This document shows positions 34,813-46,103 of a DNA stretch of 64,000 nucleotides, one piece after another; the first letter of the stretch is position 1, and each line of letters opens with the position of its first letter. The position numbers and the translations under genes are program-made. The notes beneath the pieces are model-generated. The model was not told the DNA's origin and ran no database searches. It saw nothing but the letters and a program-made list of their open reading frames with translations. Origin of the DNA: Phlebopus portentosus (taxonomy: Eukaryota > Basidiomycota > Agaricomycetes > Boletales > Boletinellaceae); assembly GCA_037892935.1 (NCBI GenBank), contig JAYXKI010000001.1, forward strand, positions 1,054,001 to 1,118,000. The letters are read 5' to 3'.

Positions 34813-35742
34813 TTACCAGGGGAAAGAGACTTTCCAAAACTCTATTTCAACCTCCAATTCTTTCGGATAAGTCTCGGGATGTGCTTCGTTCATGACATCG
34901 ATCCAATCTTGATAGCCTAAACGACAGTACATACTGCGAGTATATTCCCACCATTCCGGAAGCCATGCAGCGCATTCCCAATCTACAAGACCCGAGAACC
35001 GCTTGTTAAGAATGAGTATATTGTGCGGGTTAAGGTCATTATGGGTCAAGCAGAGCCGGTGAGGAGCGTTATGCACATCGCTAGCCAGCTGGCGCAGTCG
35101 CGGTTTGTGTTCGTTCCCACAGTAGCCATAAAGCTTATCGTAGAACTCCTTCTCCGAATTGTAAGGTCCAAGTCTATCCTGGTGATCGATTCGCCAATCT
35201 CTGAACGATCCACCGCCAAAAGCAGAGACATGGGAGTCCGGCGCAGTCAGGGAATGAAGCTGCTTCAAAGTCGATCCTAGGTCCTGAACGAACTGCCTAC
35301 GTTCATCTGCGGTCATGATACTAATACTACCCTTCAAGGTTTCGCCCGGAAGTCTTGTCATAACTATGAAGGCTCCCGCTGGCACTTCTATACAGTCAAC
35401 AACACGCGGAACTGGAATCGTTGTATTTTCAGAAACGAAACGCATCACATTCGCCTCTGAATCCAAGACACTCTTTCCGTACTTTGCATAAAGATTGAAA
35501 GGAAGACGGTAAGTGCGCAACGATGTCGTAGGGCCATAGATACGGATGCCGACATTGATTAAGAATTTGTAAACGAAAAGTCTGAAGCGGGGGGCAGCAA
35601 AAGCCAAGCGCGAAGCAGCATCGGGGAGAAGGTTCTGCAGTGTCGGAGGCTGATGTGCAGGACAGGACGTTGAAGAACGCGCAGGAGATAGGTTCGTGGC
35701 CAGAAGAGCATGTGACTCGGCAATATCCGAGGTTGGCCACAA
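34813..35742 (-). CDS. Aminoglycoside-phosphotransferase-like kinase
   Basis: The open frame shows the APH/choline-kinase fold: SEANVMRFVSENTTIPVPRVVD in the N-lobe, AFIVMTRLPGETL hinge region, the catalytic loop LTHNDLNPHNILI (HxDxxxxN), and GLVDWECAAWLPEWWEY, the metal-binding and following segment. Such kinases are numerous in basidiomycetes and their small-molecule substrates are mostly unknown. The block starts at 35742 with a non-ATG codon; no in-frame ATG precedes it, so a short upstream exon is probably missing. A TATATA lies at about 35817-35824 on this strand. The C-terminus is close to a GTAAAG donor-like site, so a further small exon is possible. Confidence 0.75.
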   Translation of the reverse strand: MWPTSDIAESHALLATNLSPARSSTSCPAHQPPTLQNLLPDAASRLAFAAPRFRLFVYKFLINVGIRIYGPTTSLRTYRLPFNLYAKYGKSVLDSEANVMRFVSENTTIPVPRVVDCIEVPAGAFIVMTRLPGETLKGSISIMTADERRQFVQDLGSTLKQLHSLTAPDSHVSAFGGGSFRDWRIDHQDRLGPYNSEKEFYDKLYGYCGNEHKPRLRQLASDVHNAPHRLCLTHNDLNPHNILILNKRFSGLVDWECAAWLPEWWEYTRSMYCRLGYQDWIDVMNEAHPETYPKELEVEIEFWKVSFPW

Positions 35743-36239
35743 CAGTACTCGAGAGAATGACGGGCTTTCTCCGAAACTCGGCGTCTAATCCCTATCTGTC
35801 GAGCTTCATCTGCCACAATATATAAGTCGAGTCTAACTTCAAGAAGTACTTTGGCTGAATGTAATTCAGTTCAACTTGAAGTTCTTGTACTACGGAGAAA
35901 ATCAAAATATGACTTGTATGTAAATACGCAAACGAGCTTGATTGCGTGTCCACGGCTTCGTATTAGGTCAGGGTCGCTGAGGTGGACTGCTTTTAGACCC
36001 ATTTTTTGGCGTTGCTTCGAGCCCAGATTCGTAGACGATGCTTTCAAGACACCAAATCTGTCATTCTCAAATGAGAATACAGTAGCGAAACTTGTAGCTT
36101 CCTTCCCATAGCTCTTTGAGTCATAAAATTCATTATAAGTGTATGTTATCTTAGGGGTTGTCTTGAATGGTATATAAGGCTTGCATCTAGCTCTTGGGAG
36201 AAAACTACCGCTCGCAATACGCCCGCTGCTCTTGGAAAC

Positions 36240-36746
36240 AGTTCTCTCTATCTTTCGCTCTTCTTCAATCCTCAAGGGTACCAATGGAGCTTTCTCGCTA
36301 AGACCTCAGAATGGGACACGTCTCCGGAAACACTCTTCCATGCCACTAACAAGACAGGATTCTAGATGTTCACGGTGTATAGCAAGTATAGTTTTGAGCA
36401 GTCCCAAACTGCTATCCTATCGTTAAGGATAGGAACACTTAGTCCCACTATGACCAGCCAGAAACTGGTGAGCATTCCCAGTCACTGTCATTTTCTCGTT
36501 TTTTATTCACTCGAATTGCAGGAGGAAACACTGGCCACAGTTCCAGTCTTGAACGGCGACCCCAATTTTACCTGCTTGACATGGGCTAAACTTGCCCTGC
36601 ATAAGCTACACAACGAGCGCATCATTACCTGCTATAATATTGATGCACTGGTGAATGAAGCTGTTGCGAAAGCAGCCAGGTATCGTGGCCTTGTTGAGCC
36701 TGGAGATGGCACTTGGGGATATGCCATTTCGGCCTTGTCTCGTTAA
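36240..36746 (+). pseudogene. Small basidiomycete family protein, interrupted
   Basis: A frame from about 36240 reads SSLYLSLFFNPQGYQWSFL and SEWDTSPETLFHATN, meets TAG at 36363-36365, then continues in the same frame as MFTVYSKYSFEQSQTAI to a GTGAGC donor (36478), a 44-nt intron, and EETLATVPVLNGDPNFTCLTWAKLALHKLH to a stop at 36746. The composition (WSF, WD, LFHAT, CxTW) matches a family of small, often multicopy basidiomycete proteins of unknown role. No ATG is found upstream. The in-frame stop and missing start suggest a relic, unless a splice I cannot see removes the stop. Confidence 0.5.
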
Positions 36747-39371
36747 GGTCAATCGTTACTCATAATCACAGGTATAGGCCCGAGTTTGTGCATTCAGCAG
36801 CTAGACTACTGTGAATTTCTATTGTCCATATGAAGGCATTTTGGAGATGTAAATCTTGTGAAATATACTGATTCCATGGATTTTGCAAGAGTCAAATAGG
36901 ATCTGGATGTTTGAAATTAAGGCCCGAAAATCGTAATCATTCTTCGCATGGAAATCTAGTACTGTATCCTTGGTGACTCTAATCCCGGCTGCTACGGGTA
37001 CAGAGTTAGGAGATACAATCTTTACTTCAACATATACCTTTTGCACATCGCGATTGGTGTACCGCAAATTCTCTGTCCTCTTCACTTGAGCATGCATTAT
37101 TCTTTTTGTGCTCTCTCACAGACGCTCCAAGTGTTCATTGCGTAAAGTATCGACATGCAATCTTCGAGAAGCTGTCTTTGCAATTCTGATGGACACAACT
37201 TGAGTTCCGTCAGGTTTTCCGGCGTGCAAGGAATGACTACTCAAAGCATAGTCCATGGGTTGTCGCCAATGCGTTCTCTCTCTACGCAGTGTCAATCAAT
37301 ATCGGTAGCATAACCAGGTAGGAATGAGGAGACGGGTACTTTTCTGAGCGACAAAATAGAGGAACTTGTCTGCGTGTTGATTTCGTTTTTTATTCTCGAC
37401 ATATTGTGTGCCTTTTTGTAATGTCGGATTATCAATGCTCACTCTAACACGCTAGACTCTCGGATACTCGACTAGTCGTCATCGATGAACGGGCAGACAG
37501 AGTTACGGGATCTACAGGTTTAACTCCTTTCGGGAATCTGCAATGGCAAATAAAACCGCAATATACAGTTTTCAACCGATTTGGAAGACAGCACCTTGAG
37601 TATGTCACCGGATGGACGATAGAAATCTTGTTTTCATCAGTAAGCCTAGTTTCATCAAGCTCGTCATCACCAAACTCTGTTAAATTCTTCAATATATCTT
37701 GTCAAGTTCGTTGCCTTGATCGTTTATATCCTTAAAAATGAAAAACGAGGAATTAGTGTAATTATGATGGCATTACAAAGTTACTTATAGGTCAATTGAG
37801 GCATATTTAATTAGAAAACGCGTCCGCTGAGCAAAATAAAAGAGACGATGATGAGCAGTTCGCGGACAGTTAGAAATTTGTGATACCACAACTAGTGGAT
37901 GTGGTATCTAGTGTATTACCTGATCATCCTTCTGTTACAGCTGTCAACCTAAGTATTTATTCTCGAAATAGAGAATGAGTGTTTTTAACCGTCCACCCTT
38001 CAGCTCTTGATGTTCCACTAAATACCCTTTCTGGCGTGGCAAAGATGATTACCACAATATTGTATATTCGCGGCTATGGCTGTAAAGAAGTCCGTCTCAG
38101 CTATGAACTGAAACCTTACCTCTAGTCGTGCCTTGATCAGGGAGGTCTAACTTGATCAGGTTTCTGCCGGATGATACTTGGCAGACAGGACAGACGTTCG
38201 CCTCGAGGTCCTCCTTTCCCATACGTGTTTAATTCTTTTCCATATATAACTTTGTGATGACTCACCAGACACGTAATCATTTCCTAGAGGTAAGTTCAGA
38301 CCAGAAAAAAGTCCAGCCATGTTACACTGAACGTACTCAAAGTTCCTGTCCTCATAGATCAGCGTTAAATAGGATTAAGTCCAGAAATCCCGGCTCTCTT
38401 GGCTTCAACAGGCGCTTGGATTCCGTTCCTTGTGTCATTCCTGCGTTGTCTTGGCATGCATCAGATGATGACGGGACCCCATTGGCATCGTTCCAAGCAC
38501 CGACGGGAGAGTAGTAAGGCCTTTACAAGCCTTCATGAGTATCAAATTTAGTGTACTTAACACGTAAGTACCTGATCCGCCGCGGCTATCCGTCATGCCG
38601 CGATCTGATTGACGGCCCTCCGAGAAATTTTATTCGTGGTCGTGGATGTCATTAATATTACTCACTAATATTGACTATCCCATCCCTTCGCGGTTACAGT
38701 GCAGGAGTGCAAGTGTCTTCGCGGCAATTCTCAGAAGATTGGCGATGTCGTCTAAGAAAGGAGATGGTACGAAGTCAAACGCAGAAATTTCTCGAAGTTC
38801 TGGAACGTCCCGAAATGATCGTACTCTTTAGTGGGATTAGTATACTTCAGAAAAGATATGCCTTAAGCAGTCGATCCACCTTCCTGAGAGACTCAATACG
38901 TAGATGAACAGAGTTAATGCACGCGAGCTAATGGGATATACGTTTTCTTCGCTACCGGATTTTGCGGATCTGGGTGAAACCAAGTAGATGGAGACGGGAA
39001 GGAGGAAGTGCCTACTGTGCTTCCTCTCGCGTAAGAGACCCCATTAGTCCTGTGGGAAGTCGGACCGATCTAAACCCGTTTTTCAACCTGAACGCGTTTT
39101 CGTCTTTTCCTGCGACGTCGACGTCTGCTGGCGTTCGACGGTTGTGTGTTGAGGGCACAAGCGAGCGATCCGTCGGGGTGGAAAGCTGCGACTCGGGGAC
39201 GGCCGAGGAGGAACTGAGCGGGGTTGGTTCAGAGTTTGAACTTACTTTCGATTTACCTCATCTTGTACGGTACACCTCATCTCCCTCTCCCTCTCAACTC
39301 TCTCTCTCTCTTCCTCTCTACGACGTGGTCCACATCCGTCGTGGCAGCCTGAAGACCGCCCATCGAACGCC
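36747..39371. other. Gene-poor spacer with CT-rich glycogenin promoter
   Basis: No recognisable gene in about 2.6 kb. A minus-strand frame of 92 codons (37097-36819) starts with ATG but resembles no family. Plus-strand frames at 38254-38514 and 38962-39453 look non-coding. A pyrimidine-rich CT tract at about 39276-39320 just before the glycogenin start is a typical basidiomycete promoter/initiator feature. Confidence 0.45.
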
Positions 39372-42300
39372 ATGTCCGCTCGATATGCGTTCGTCACTCT
39401 CGTCACCTCCGACAATTATCTGCCCGGAGCGCTCGCGGTGGCTGCGGCGTTGAAGGAGGTTCATCCCTCGCCTCCAGTCGAGCCAGAGGTCCCTTTCCAG
39501 ACACTCTGTATAGTTACGCCAGAAACGGTCGATGTCGAGACCGTAAAACATCTTCGAAGAGCTTTCGACTTAGTTGTTGGTGTCGAGGTGATCGACGGTC
39601 GGTCCGCGCCTGAACTCCACCTCCTCGGTGAGTGTCCTACTTTACTCTCCTCTCTCATGCTGTACGGTCGAACATTTGCTCCTTGGGCTATTGCAAGTCA
39701 AGACTTGTCCGCTCGCTGACGTATTCTCGGACCATACGCATCGTGTCAAGGAATCCCTCCAACTGACTGACCTTATTTGGGAGTTGGAGGTCATAACCTA
39801 CAACTCGTGATCCACTGTGAATGCTTATCGACCGTTGCGCCGTCCATTCTCCTATCAGGATCCTTCACTATTCTCATATTCCTCCGTGCCACATGAGTAT
39901 TTTTCTGACTACTTCACGGATCTTACAGGTCGACCTGACTTGCATAGTGTCCTCACCAAGCTTCATGTCTTCCGCCTCACTCAGTTCGACAAGATCATTT
40001 TCCTGGATGCGGATGTACTTCCAATTCGTCCCCTGTCGCACCTTTTTACCTTGCCGCATGAATTTTCCGCCGTTCCTGATGTAGGTGGCCGGACATTTTT
40101 AATTCCGGGATGATGGTACTTTCTCCGGGAGAAGACAAGTTCAACGAGATTATGAATATTGTCAAAATAAAAGGCAGCTGGGACGGTGGTGATCAAGGTG
40201 TTCTCAATGAATGGCGAGGAAATAACTGGAACCGTCTAAGTTTCACATATAATACTACACCTACTACAGCATACATGTGAGTTTTCCTCACAGTGTGAGA
40301 CATTATCTACAAAGCTGACTGATTATTCTCCAAGTTATGCGCCTGCCTACGAGCGGTTTGGGTCGCAGATCTCTGCCATCCATTTCATTGGGCCGAACAA
40401 ACCTTGGAACGAAATTCCTTATCGTGCACCGTCATCAGCATCCCAGGTCCAACAGTCCCAAGTTGAAGCGTCGCGGACACATGAACAACTCGTTTCCTCG
40501 ATCACACCGACCTCTATATCCATGTCGCCACTCCAATCATATGGCTATGGGTCTCTCGTAGATCGATGGTTTGACGTATATGATCGAAATTATCGACAGC
40601 CTAAGTGGACAACAGAACATGAATTTGAATCAAGGAGATACGAGAATGTCTGGGATGATAAACCTGCACCGCTTTCGGATATTGCTTCTAGTGGAGCGCT
40701 TGGGCTTGAGGATCTTCGAAGACTAGCGCTAGAAGGAGGCGCCTCCGTTTCCCGCGAAGAGGGTGAAGGAGAATATCGTAGTCTTCCTTTGGAAGGACGC
40801 ATCGATCTTATGCGTCCTAGGCATGAGCTTATAAAAAACCACACTACGTCAACATTACATGGAGAAGGCGAATCATCTCAGGTCTCCGTACCTTCCGAGG
40901 AACATGTACGGACGCCCACTCTCGAACAGCCGGAGTGGTTAGGGCGTGTCCCATCTGAACGGCATGAAGCTGGTACCCCCGCTCCTCATGAAATCCCTCC
41001 TTCCCCTCATTTAGCTCCTCTTCCTTTGCCTTCGTCAAGTTCAGTGTCTCCTGCACTCGGAACGCAAAGCCTGCCGGACCCTGGTCAGATTCATGTCCGT
41101 GATCAATCTCGGAATCAATTAGGGACAGCAGAAGTAGGAGCCAATGGTCGGCCAGAGGCTGGCCCTAGCGCCACGATCTCCCGGTCCGAATCATCTCAGT
41201 CTCAACATTCCGATGCGCAAGGCGGACGAAAACAAGATCAAGACTTCCAACAACAAGGTCCTCTTCATCAAGACTACCAGCCTCCGCCTCCAGGTGAGCC
41301 CCAAAGACCTGCTTCGCCGCCTCTTATCAGCTGGAATCCCGCGATTGAGCCACCGCCGAATGTGCCACCTACACCTTCCGCTTTTCCTGCAGATGCATAT
41401 TTTCCGAACGCGTGGGATATGCCAACGAGACCGCATGATGTTGGCTCTGCATCAATCTCTTCGCAGTTCTTTGAGCTTCCTCCGCAAGGACAAATTCCAC
41501 AGCAGCTTATCAAAGAAGGTCATTACGAAAACGTGACTGGCCATCAGCAGGATAAGTCTCCAGAGCCTGACATGTCAAAAGTAACTTCCGTCTTCCCTTG
41601 GGAACGAAAGCCGCGTCATCTGCCAGGTAGAGTATTTCCCGAAACCGACCTGACCCTACCTGGTATCAAATACATCGAGAACCAGCCTCCAACTGAACCT
41701 GAACAAGACTCGGAGATTCTGACGCCAGAAACGACTCACGAAGAAAAGGTGCAGGTAGTCAGCCCGCAGATCCAATTTCCTTCTCCGATTGGTTTCCCTG
41801 GAGCGAGAGGATATGCCAACGCCTGGGACTCAGTGCCAAGCATACAGAAGTATGCAGCTCGCCTCGTGAAGCCTTCATCCACCTCGTTCCCTTTGACTAT
41901 CCAGCCACCTCGCTTGCGGAAACGTAGTGATAGCTATAGGAGCCGCGGAGAGCAGTCGGACGCGAATAGTATGGATGGTGATGTCGAAGATGAGATTGAT
42001 AATGATAGCGAGGTTGATGAAGGTGGGCGCTTTTCAAGTAGCGAACGATCCAGTGGCGGGCGTTCGAGGAAAGGATCGCTGGGTAGCATAACGTCCCCGC
42101 CCTCCGGCCCAGCACGCTCAAAGCCGAGCAAAAAAGAATATCGTTCGTATGGTGTGCAAACCGTTCCTAAAGACGTGCGCAGTGTTGGGGTTCAGGTTTC
42201 TGAAGAATTTTCGACTTCTACAGGCAAATCGAGGGCCAAGGATATTCCGAAACCGGAATCTCCGACAATCTTGTCGGTGACAAGGCCACACATCGAGCTC

Positions 42301-42822
42301 CCGACGCAACCAACAATTCAGGAGTTGCAGATGGGACCAGAACCGACTGCTCTCGCAACTCCTTTGTCCGCGAACGTCGAGTCGTTTATGCGAATTCAGA
42401 CCACTCGTCAGCATCATCCCGTCGTCATCCCGTCAGGAATGGTGTCACCAAGGCTACATGAAACATTTGCGACAGGATCTCCTAATAGGACTCCTCCAAG
42501 CGCTTCTCCAGGAACTCTGAGTCCAGCGTCGCGTAGGCAAGCCGAGAAGTTGAAGCTCCCTCAGCTCAGCATAGAGCACCCACAGTCGCTTGCAAGGTCC
42601 GTCACGCGAACCTCATCTCAAGACACTGCCGATTCTCCTGTGGGACCTATATCGCCCGTCGACGCACCTCTGAGTCAGCAAAAGAAACCAGCTGGGCGCA
42701 AATGGAATCCCGCGACCGGAGTTGATGTATTCAAGCGCAGTTCTGAGGAGGTTTTAGCTCGCTTCTTGCGACTTGGTTCTTGGGATGACGACTCTCAGCC
42801 TTCAGCACGTACTCATGGTTAG
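39372..42822 (+). CDS. glgen: Glycogenin-type glycosyltransferase (GT8), apparent frameshift
   Basis: The N-terminal exon (39372-39627) reads MSARYAFVTLVTSDNYLPGAL, the GT8 start. After an unusually long intron (39628-39928) the next exon has RPDLHSVLTKLHVFRLTQFDKIIFLDADVLP, containing the metal-binding DAD. Glycogenin self-glucosylates a Tyr to prime glycogen synthesis. Then PDVG is followed, one base out of frame, by WPDIFNSGMMVLSPG, which normally continues directly; a single base is missing around 40084-40086. A 58-nt intron (40277-40334) leads to FIGPNKPWNE, the acceptor-binding end, and a 766-codon open tail. The tail is Pro/Ser-rich and disordered and ends RKWNPATGVDVFKRSSEEVLARFLRLGSW, the conserved C-terminal motif thought to bind glycogen synthase. 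It is a usual member of the mushroom A-locus neighbourhood. Confidence 0.85.
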
Positions 42823-43445
42823 TAATTTGGAACAACAGATGTGTCGAGCAAGTTCACTGCAAGGTATATTTTCCCCACTTCTCTAACAATTCGACACCAC
42901 ACGAACAATTAGTTTTGCTTTTCATTTCTCGGTCTCCTGCGTCATGATCACGAATGTCTCGTTCATGCACCTCTATACCCTGTTCTGCGAATCAATTCTG
43001 TCATTATCCAAACAGCTAGCAATTCCTCCCCATAACCGCAAGCTCTCATTTTTGTCCTGTTTTGTCGACTTCTACTCTGTGCATGTCAGTACTACCATTC
43101 AAGTCCTTGTCTTTCTTTTTATTCCTTTATCATCTATTTTGTCAAGTGTTGTCTCGTCTATGATCGTTCTGTTTGCCTGCCCAGATCACCAATCTATAAC
43201 CTCCATCCTCACATTCATATCGTTTCATTTATCTTTGTCGATTCACAGTTTGCAATCCCAGTACTATATATATTACATTTATTATTGGTTGGGACGGAAA
43301 TATGTCGGCAAGTTGCGAGATCGGGATTGATTATTTCCGCACGTCACGAGCGCACACAACCGAGATCTGATGAAGTGTTTGTTCTCTTTAAAGACCACAC
43401 CACAGTCTGCTCTGAGACGACAGAGACAGCAATCCTTTGGAACAT
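42823..43445. other. Spacer between glycogenin and beta-fg
   Basis: AT- and pyrimidine-rich DNA; the one long frame here (42944-43330) has a product of low plausibility. It should hold the glycogenin 3' end and the beta-fg promoter. Nothing else is seen. Confidence 0.4.
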
Positions 43446-44407
43446 ATGGTATATTTTACATTTTGCTCTCGACCGTCATAAATTCTGAGAAGAAGAATCA
43501 CCACCATAAATGCATATCTGGTGCATATATGCGTCTTCGTTTAGGATACATTCGTGAGCCTCGCGAAGCAAGGCTTCGAGGCCTACGGGCGTAGCCAGGA
43601 CGACGTATCTAAGACAGGAGGAAGCGAGTACAATCGCCCCCCGCATTCACAGCATGATAGTCGGTCGGATAGTCCAGATGGTAGGCAAACATTCTGATCC
43701 CTCCAATCTATACATCATTGACACTGTTTGTGTCATCTATGCTGCGTATGAAGTGGATGAGGAGTATACAGTCAAGCAAGCAGCCCAACATGGCTCAGGG
43801 GATGAATCTCTGTTCTCGTCGGCCATGGGTTTCATCAAGTCAAATACTGTGAGTCGGTGTCTCGTTTATATCAGGATTGCGCCTCTAATCATCGATTAGG
43901 GATCCAAACATGAGCCTATCAATGAGGAGAGGGTCACATCCGCACATAAAGCAGCCTACGATAACGACTCAGGCTCAAACTTGAGCGCGGAATCTTTGGG
44001 CAGTGCAGCTGCCCTTCAGGTACTTATCCTTTATCTTTAGATCATCATGACATCATTGAAGCGAACCATCCGCGCTTATAGGCATTCAAGAAATTTGTGT
44101 CGGGCTCAGATTCTGCTGAGAAAAAGGGAAACGATTCAAAGTCGACGCTCATTAGTATGGCAATGGCAGAGGCCTCCAAGTTGTTTGATAAATCTGGTGG
44201 AACTGCATCTGGCGGTAAACAGGACGCAGTGAATAGCGCTGCGATGACGGTGATGAAGCTATTGGTGCAGAGCAAGTTCTCAAGCACCACTGGAGGAAGT
44301 AACAGCGGTGGCCTTGGCAGTCTCCTTAGTATGGTGAGCATCTTTCGTCTGACCGGTGTTGGAATGAAATATCAATGCTTCCACTCTAGGCATCCAAGTT
44401 CGCGTAA
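43446..44407 (+). CDS. beta-fg: Beta-flanking protein (DUF7721)
   Basis: Exons 43446-43448, 43545-43680, 43754-43848, 43900-44019, 44082-44333 and 44390-44407 join to 207 residues. The start is inferred: an ATG immediately followed by a GTATAT donor, spliced to a TTTAG acceptor, gives MDTFVSLAKQGFEAYGRSQ. The protein then reads DEEYTVKQAAQHGSGDESLFSSAMGFI, AHKAAYDN, LSAESLGSAAALQAFKKF, and TLISMAMAEASKLFDKSG, the pattern of proteins annotated as beta-flanking in mushrooms. The gene's function is unknown, but it marks the far side of the HD mating-type locus in many Agaricomycetes. Here it lies 15 kb from the last HD gene. Confidence 0.78.
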
Positions 44408-44928
44408 AGCGGAAGCTTCAGGAAATTTTGGAATCTATTAATCGGAAACATTGAAAAACAAGTTGTACAGTACCTATAAATTGTGTCCTTATTACAATTG
44501 TGAGATCGCAGGTCGACCACATGCGAAGTACGGAAATGTAGTTTCTGCAAGTCTGTCATTTTGATATCTATGCATGCTTCAGTGAGTACAGTGTATGACC
44601 AGACTAACACGATGATCAGCGAAAATGCCGCGTTATCCAACGCATCTTGATCTTGAGTATTTTTGAAATGTGGTTAGGCGAGGACAAGTCACTCACTCTC
44701 GGCCATGGCTATCGGTTATCTGCAACAGATTCCGAAGCCGCTTGGAATTCTGTGGTGGAAGGGCAGGCGTCCATGCACTGCTCGGATTCGAAAGACTCGG
44801 ACGGAGTACTTTGAGTCGTTTGCTTCGCTCCACCATCGGAAAGCCCTTTCCGTGTATCACCGACAACTCTATCCTGATTTCGCTCATCTTCCTAGACAAC
44901 AGGAGATATTAGGTATTTATACATCGTA

Positions 44929-45715
44929 TCACGAATGGTTTACCATCAAACAGCATCTAAGGATGTCCTTTTCTGCTTCCGATTCGCAGCGTTTACAGTC
45001 ATTCTCCAACTCAAGTATTGTCGCCTGAATATCCTCCAGCCTTCGAATCGCCTCGTTCATCGTGTCTTTACCTAATTCTTCTGAATAATCCATCGGCCTC
45101 TTCAGATCTTCCACTAGGGTCGAATAAAGATCCTCCAGTCTGAGTTTCATCCTCGCAACTTCTGCGGTACGGGCGTCTTGTAACTCCCGCATATAGTCCA
45201 GTCGTTGCTTCAGTTCTTCAGATGGTAGGTTCACAAACCAGTCCGACCAAGCATTCTGAACGCGTGCTTTCAGAACCTCTAAAACTTCAAAATTAGATGT
45301 ACGTGCAATGGACATCGTATCATGAAGGACATACGTTTACGTAAGTCCGTTTTCTGTTTGCGGAGCATAATTGTATGCAGCTGCGTCGTCGACTCGGAGT
45401 GAACTAATACGATGGTCGTACAGGAATCTTATAACCTGACTGCGCAGTGATCAAGTGGTGGTCGTGAACATGAAAGAGAAAATATACATTGCTTGATGTG
45501 AATTTGAAATTTGACTCGTACGGAGTCAATCTAGCTGTAACTTTCTGACTCGGTTGAGTCACAGCATCCCCAAAACCGATCGACTCCGGGTCAGTACTCT
45601 GGATCATACCGGGCTCAGTGGACTTTGATCGTTGTCTGCTTCGATACTGGAAATCGAGATGGTCAGCAATCGAAGATGAAATATCTTCTAGTCCGAATCT
45701 CCATAAATCGACCAT
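44929..45715 (-). CDS. Coiled-coil protein of unknown function
   Basis: ATG 45715 (MVDLWRFGLEDISSS) opens exon 1, which runs to a GTATAT donor near 45490. A short exon reads QLHTIMLRKQKTDLRK and is joined by a GTATGT...TTTAG intron to VLKARVQNAWSDWFVNLPSEELKQRL and a long heptad-repeat helix (RELQDARTAEVARMKLRLEDLY, MNEAIRRLEDIQATILELE) ending at 44929. The architecture resembles small structural subunits such as kinetochore or tether components, but I cannot assign it. The middle joint is approximate. Confidence 0.6.
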
Positions 45716-46103
45716 TGCTCTGTCGACATGTGCGCTAACCTAGTGGAAAGCTCCACTATTCCTCTCATCGAGGATGAGCGCCTATCCGGGACCGAAACAT
45801 GCTTGATCCGTGACAGTTTCGGGTTTATTTATTTCCTACCACTCGCCTGTCCGGGTTGAAAGTCCTTCCATTGCTTCTGTTGAAGGTGCCTTCAAACCTA
45901 CGCGCGGCTGGCAAGAAAAGCGCTGGCGGTGTCGCGCTAATGTCCGCCTTGAAGGCCACCTGTCATTGAATTGACAAAATGCGGAGAACCTTCTGTTCTG
46001 TTTGTAACTCTGGTCTTCTAGGCGTTCACGTAGAGCGTATATATATGCGCTTGGCCTCCCGAGTCCGTCCCTTCAGGATTCGAAGTTTTGTTCTGCTTTA
46101 AAT

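Noticed and set aside
39628..39928. Extra exon inside the long glycogenin intron
   Set aside because: The flanking exons already join in phase as LLG-RPDLHSV, the family sequence, so no exon is needed.
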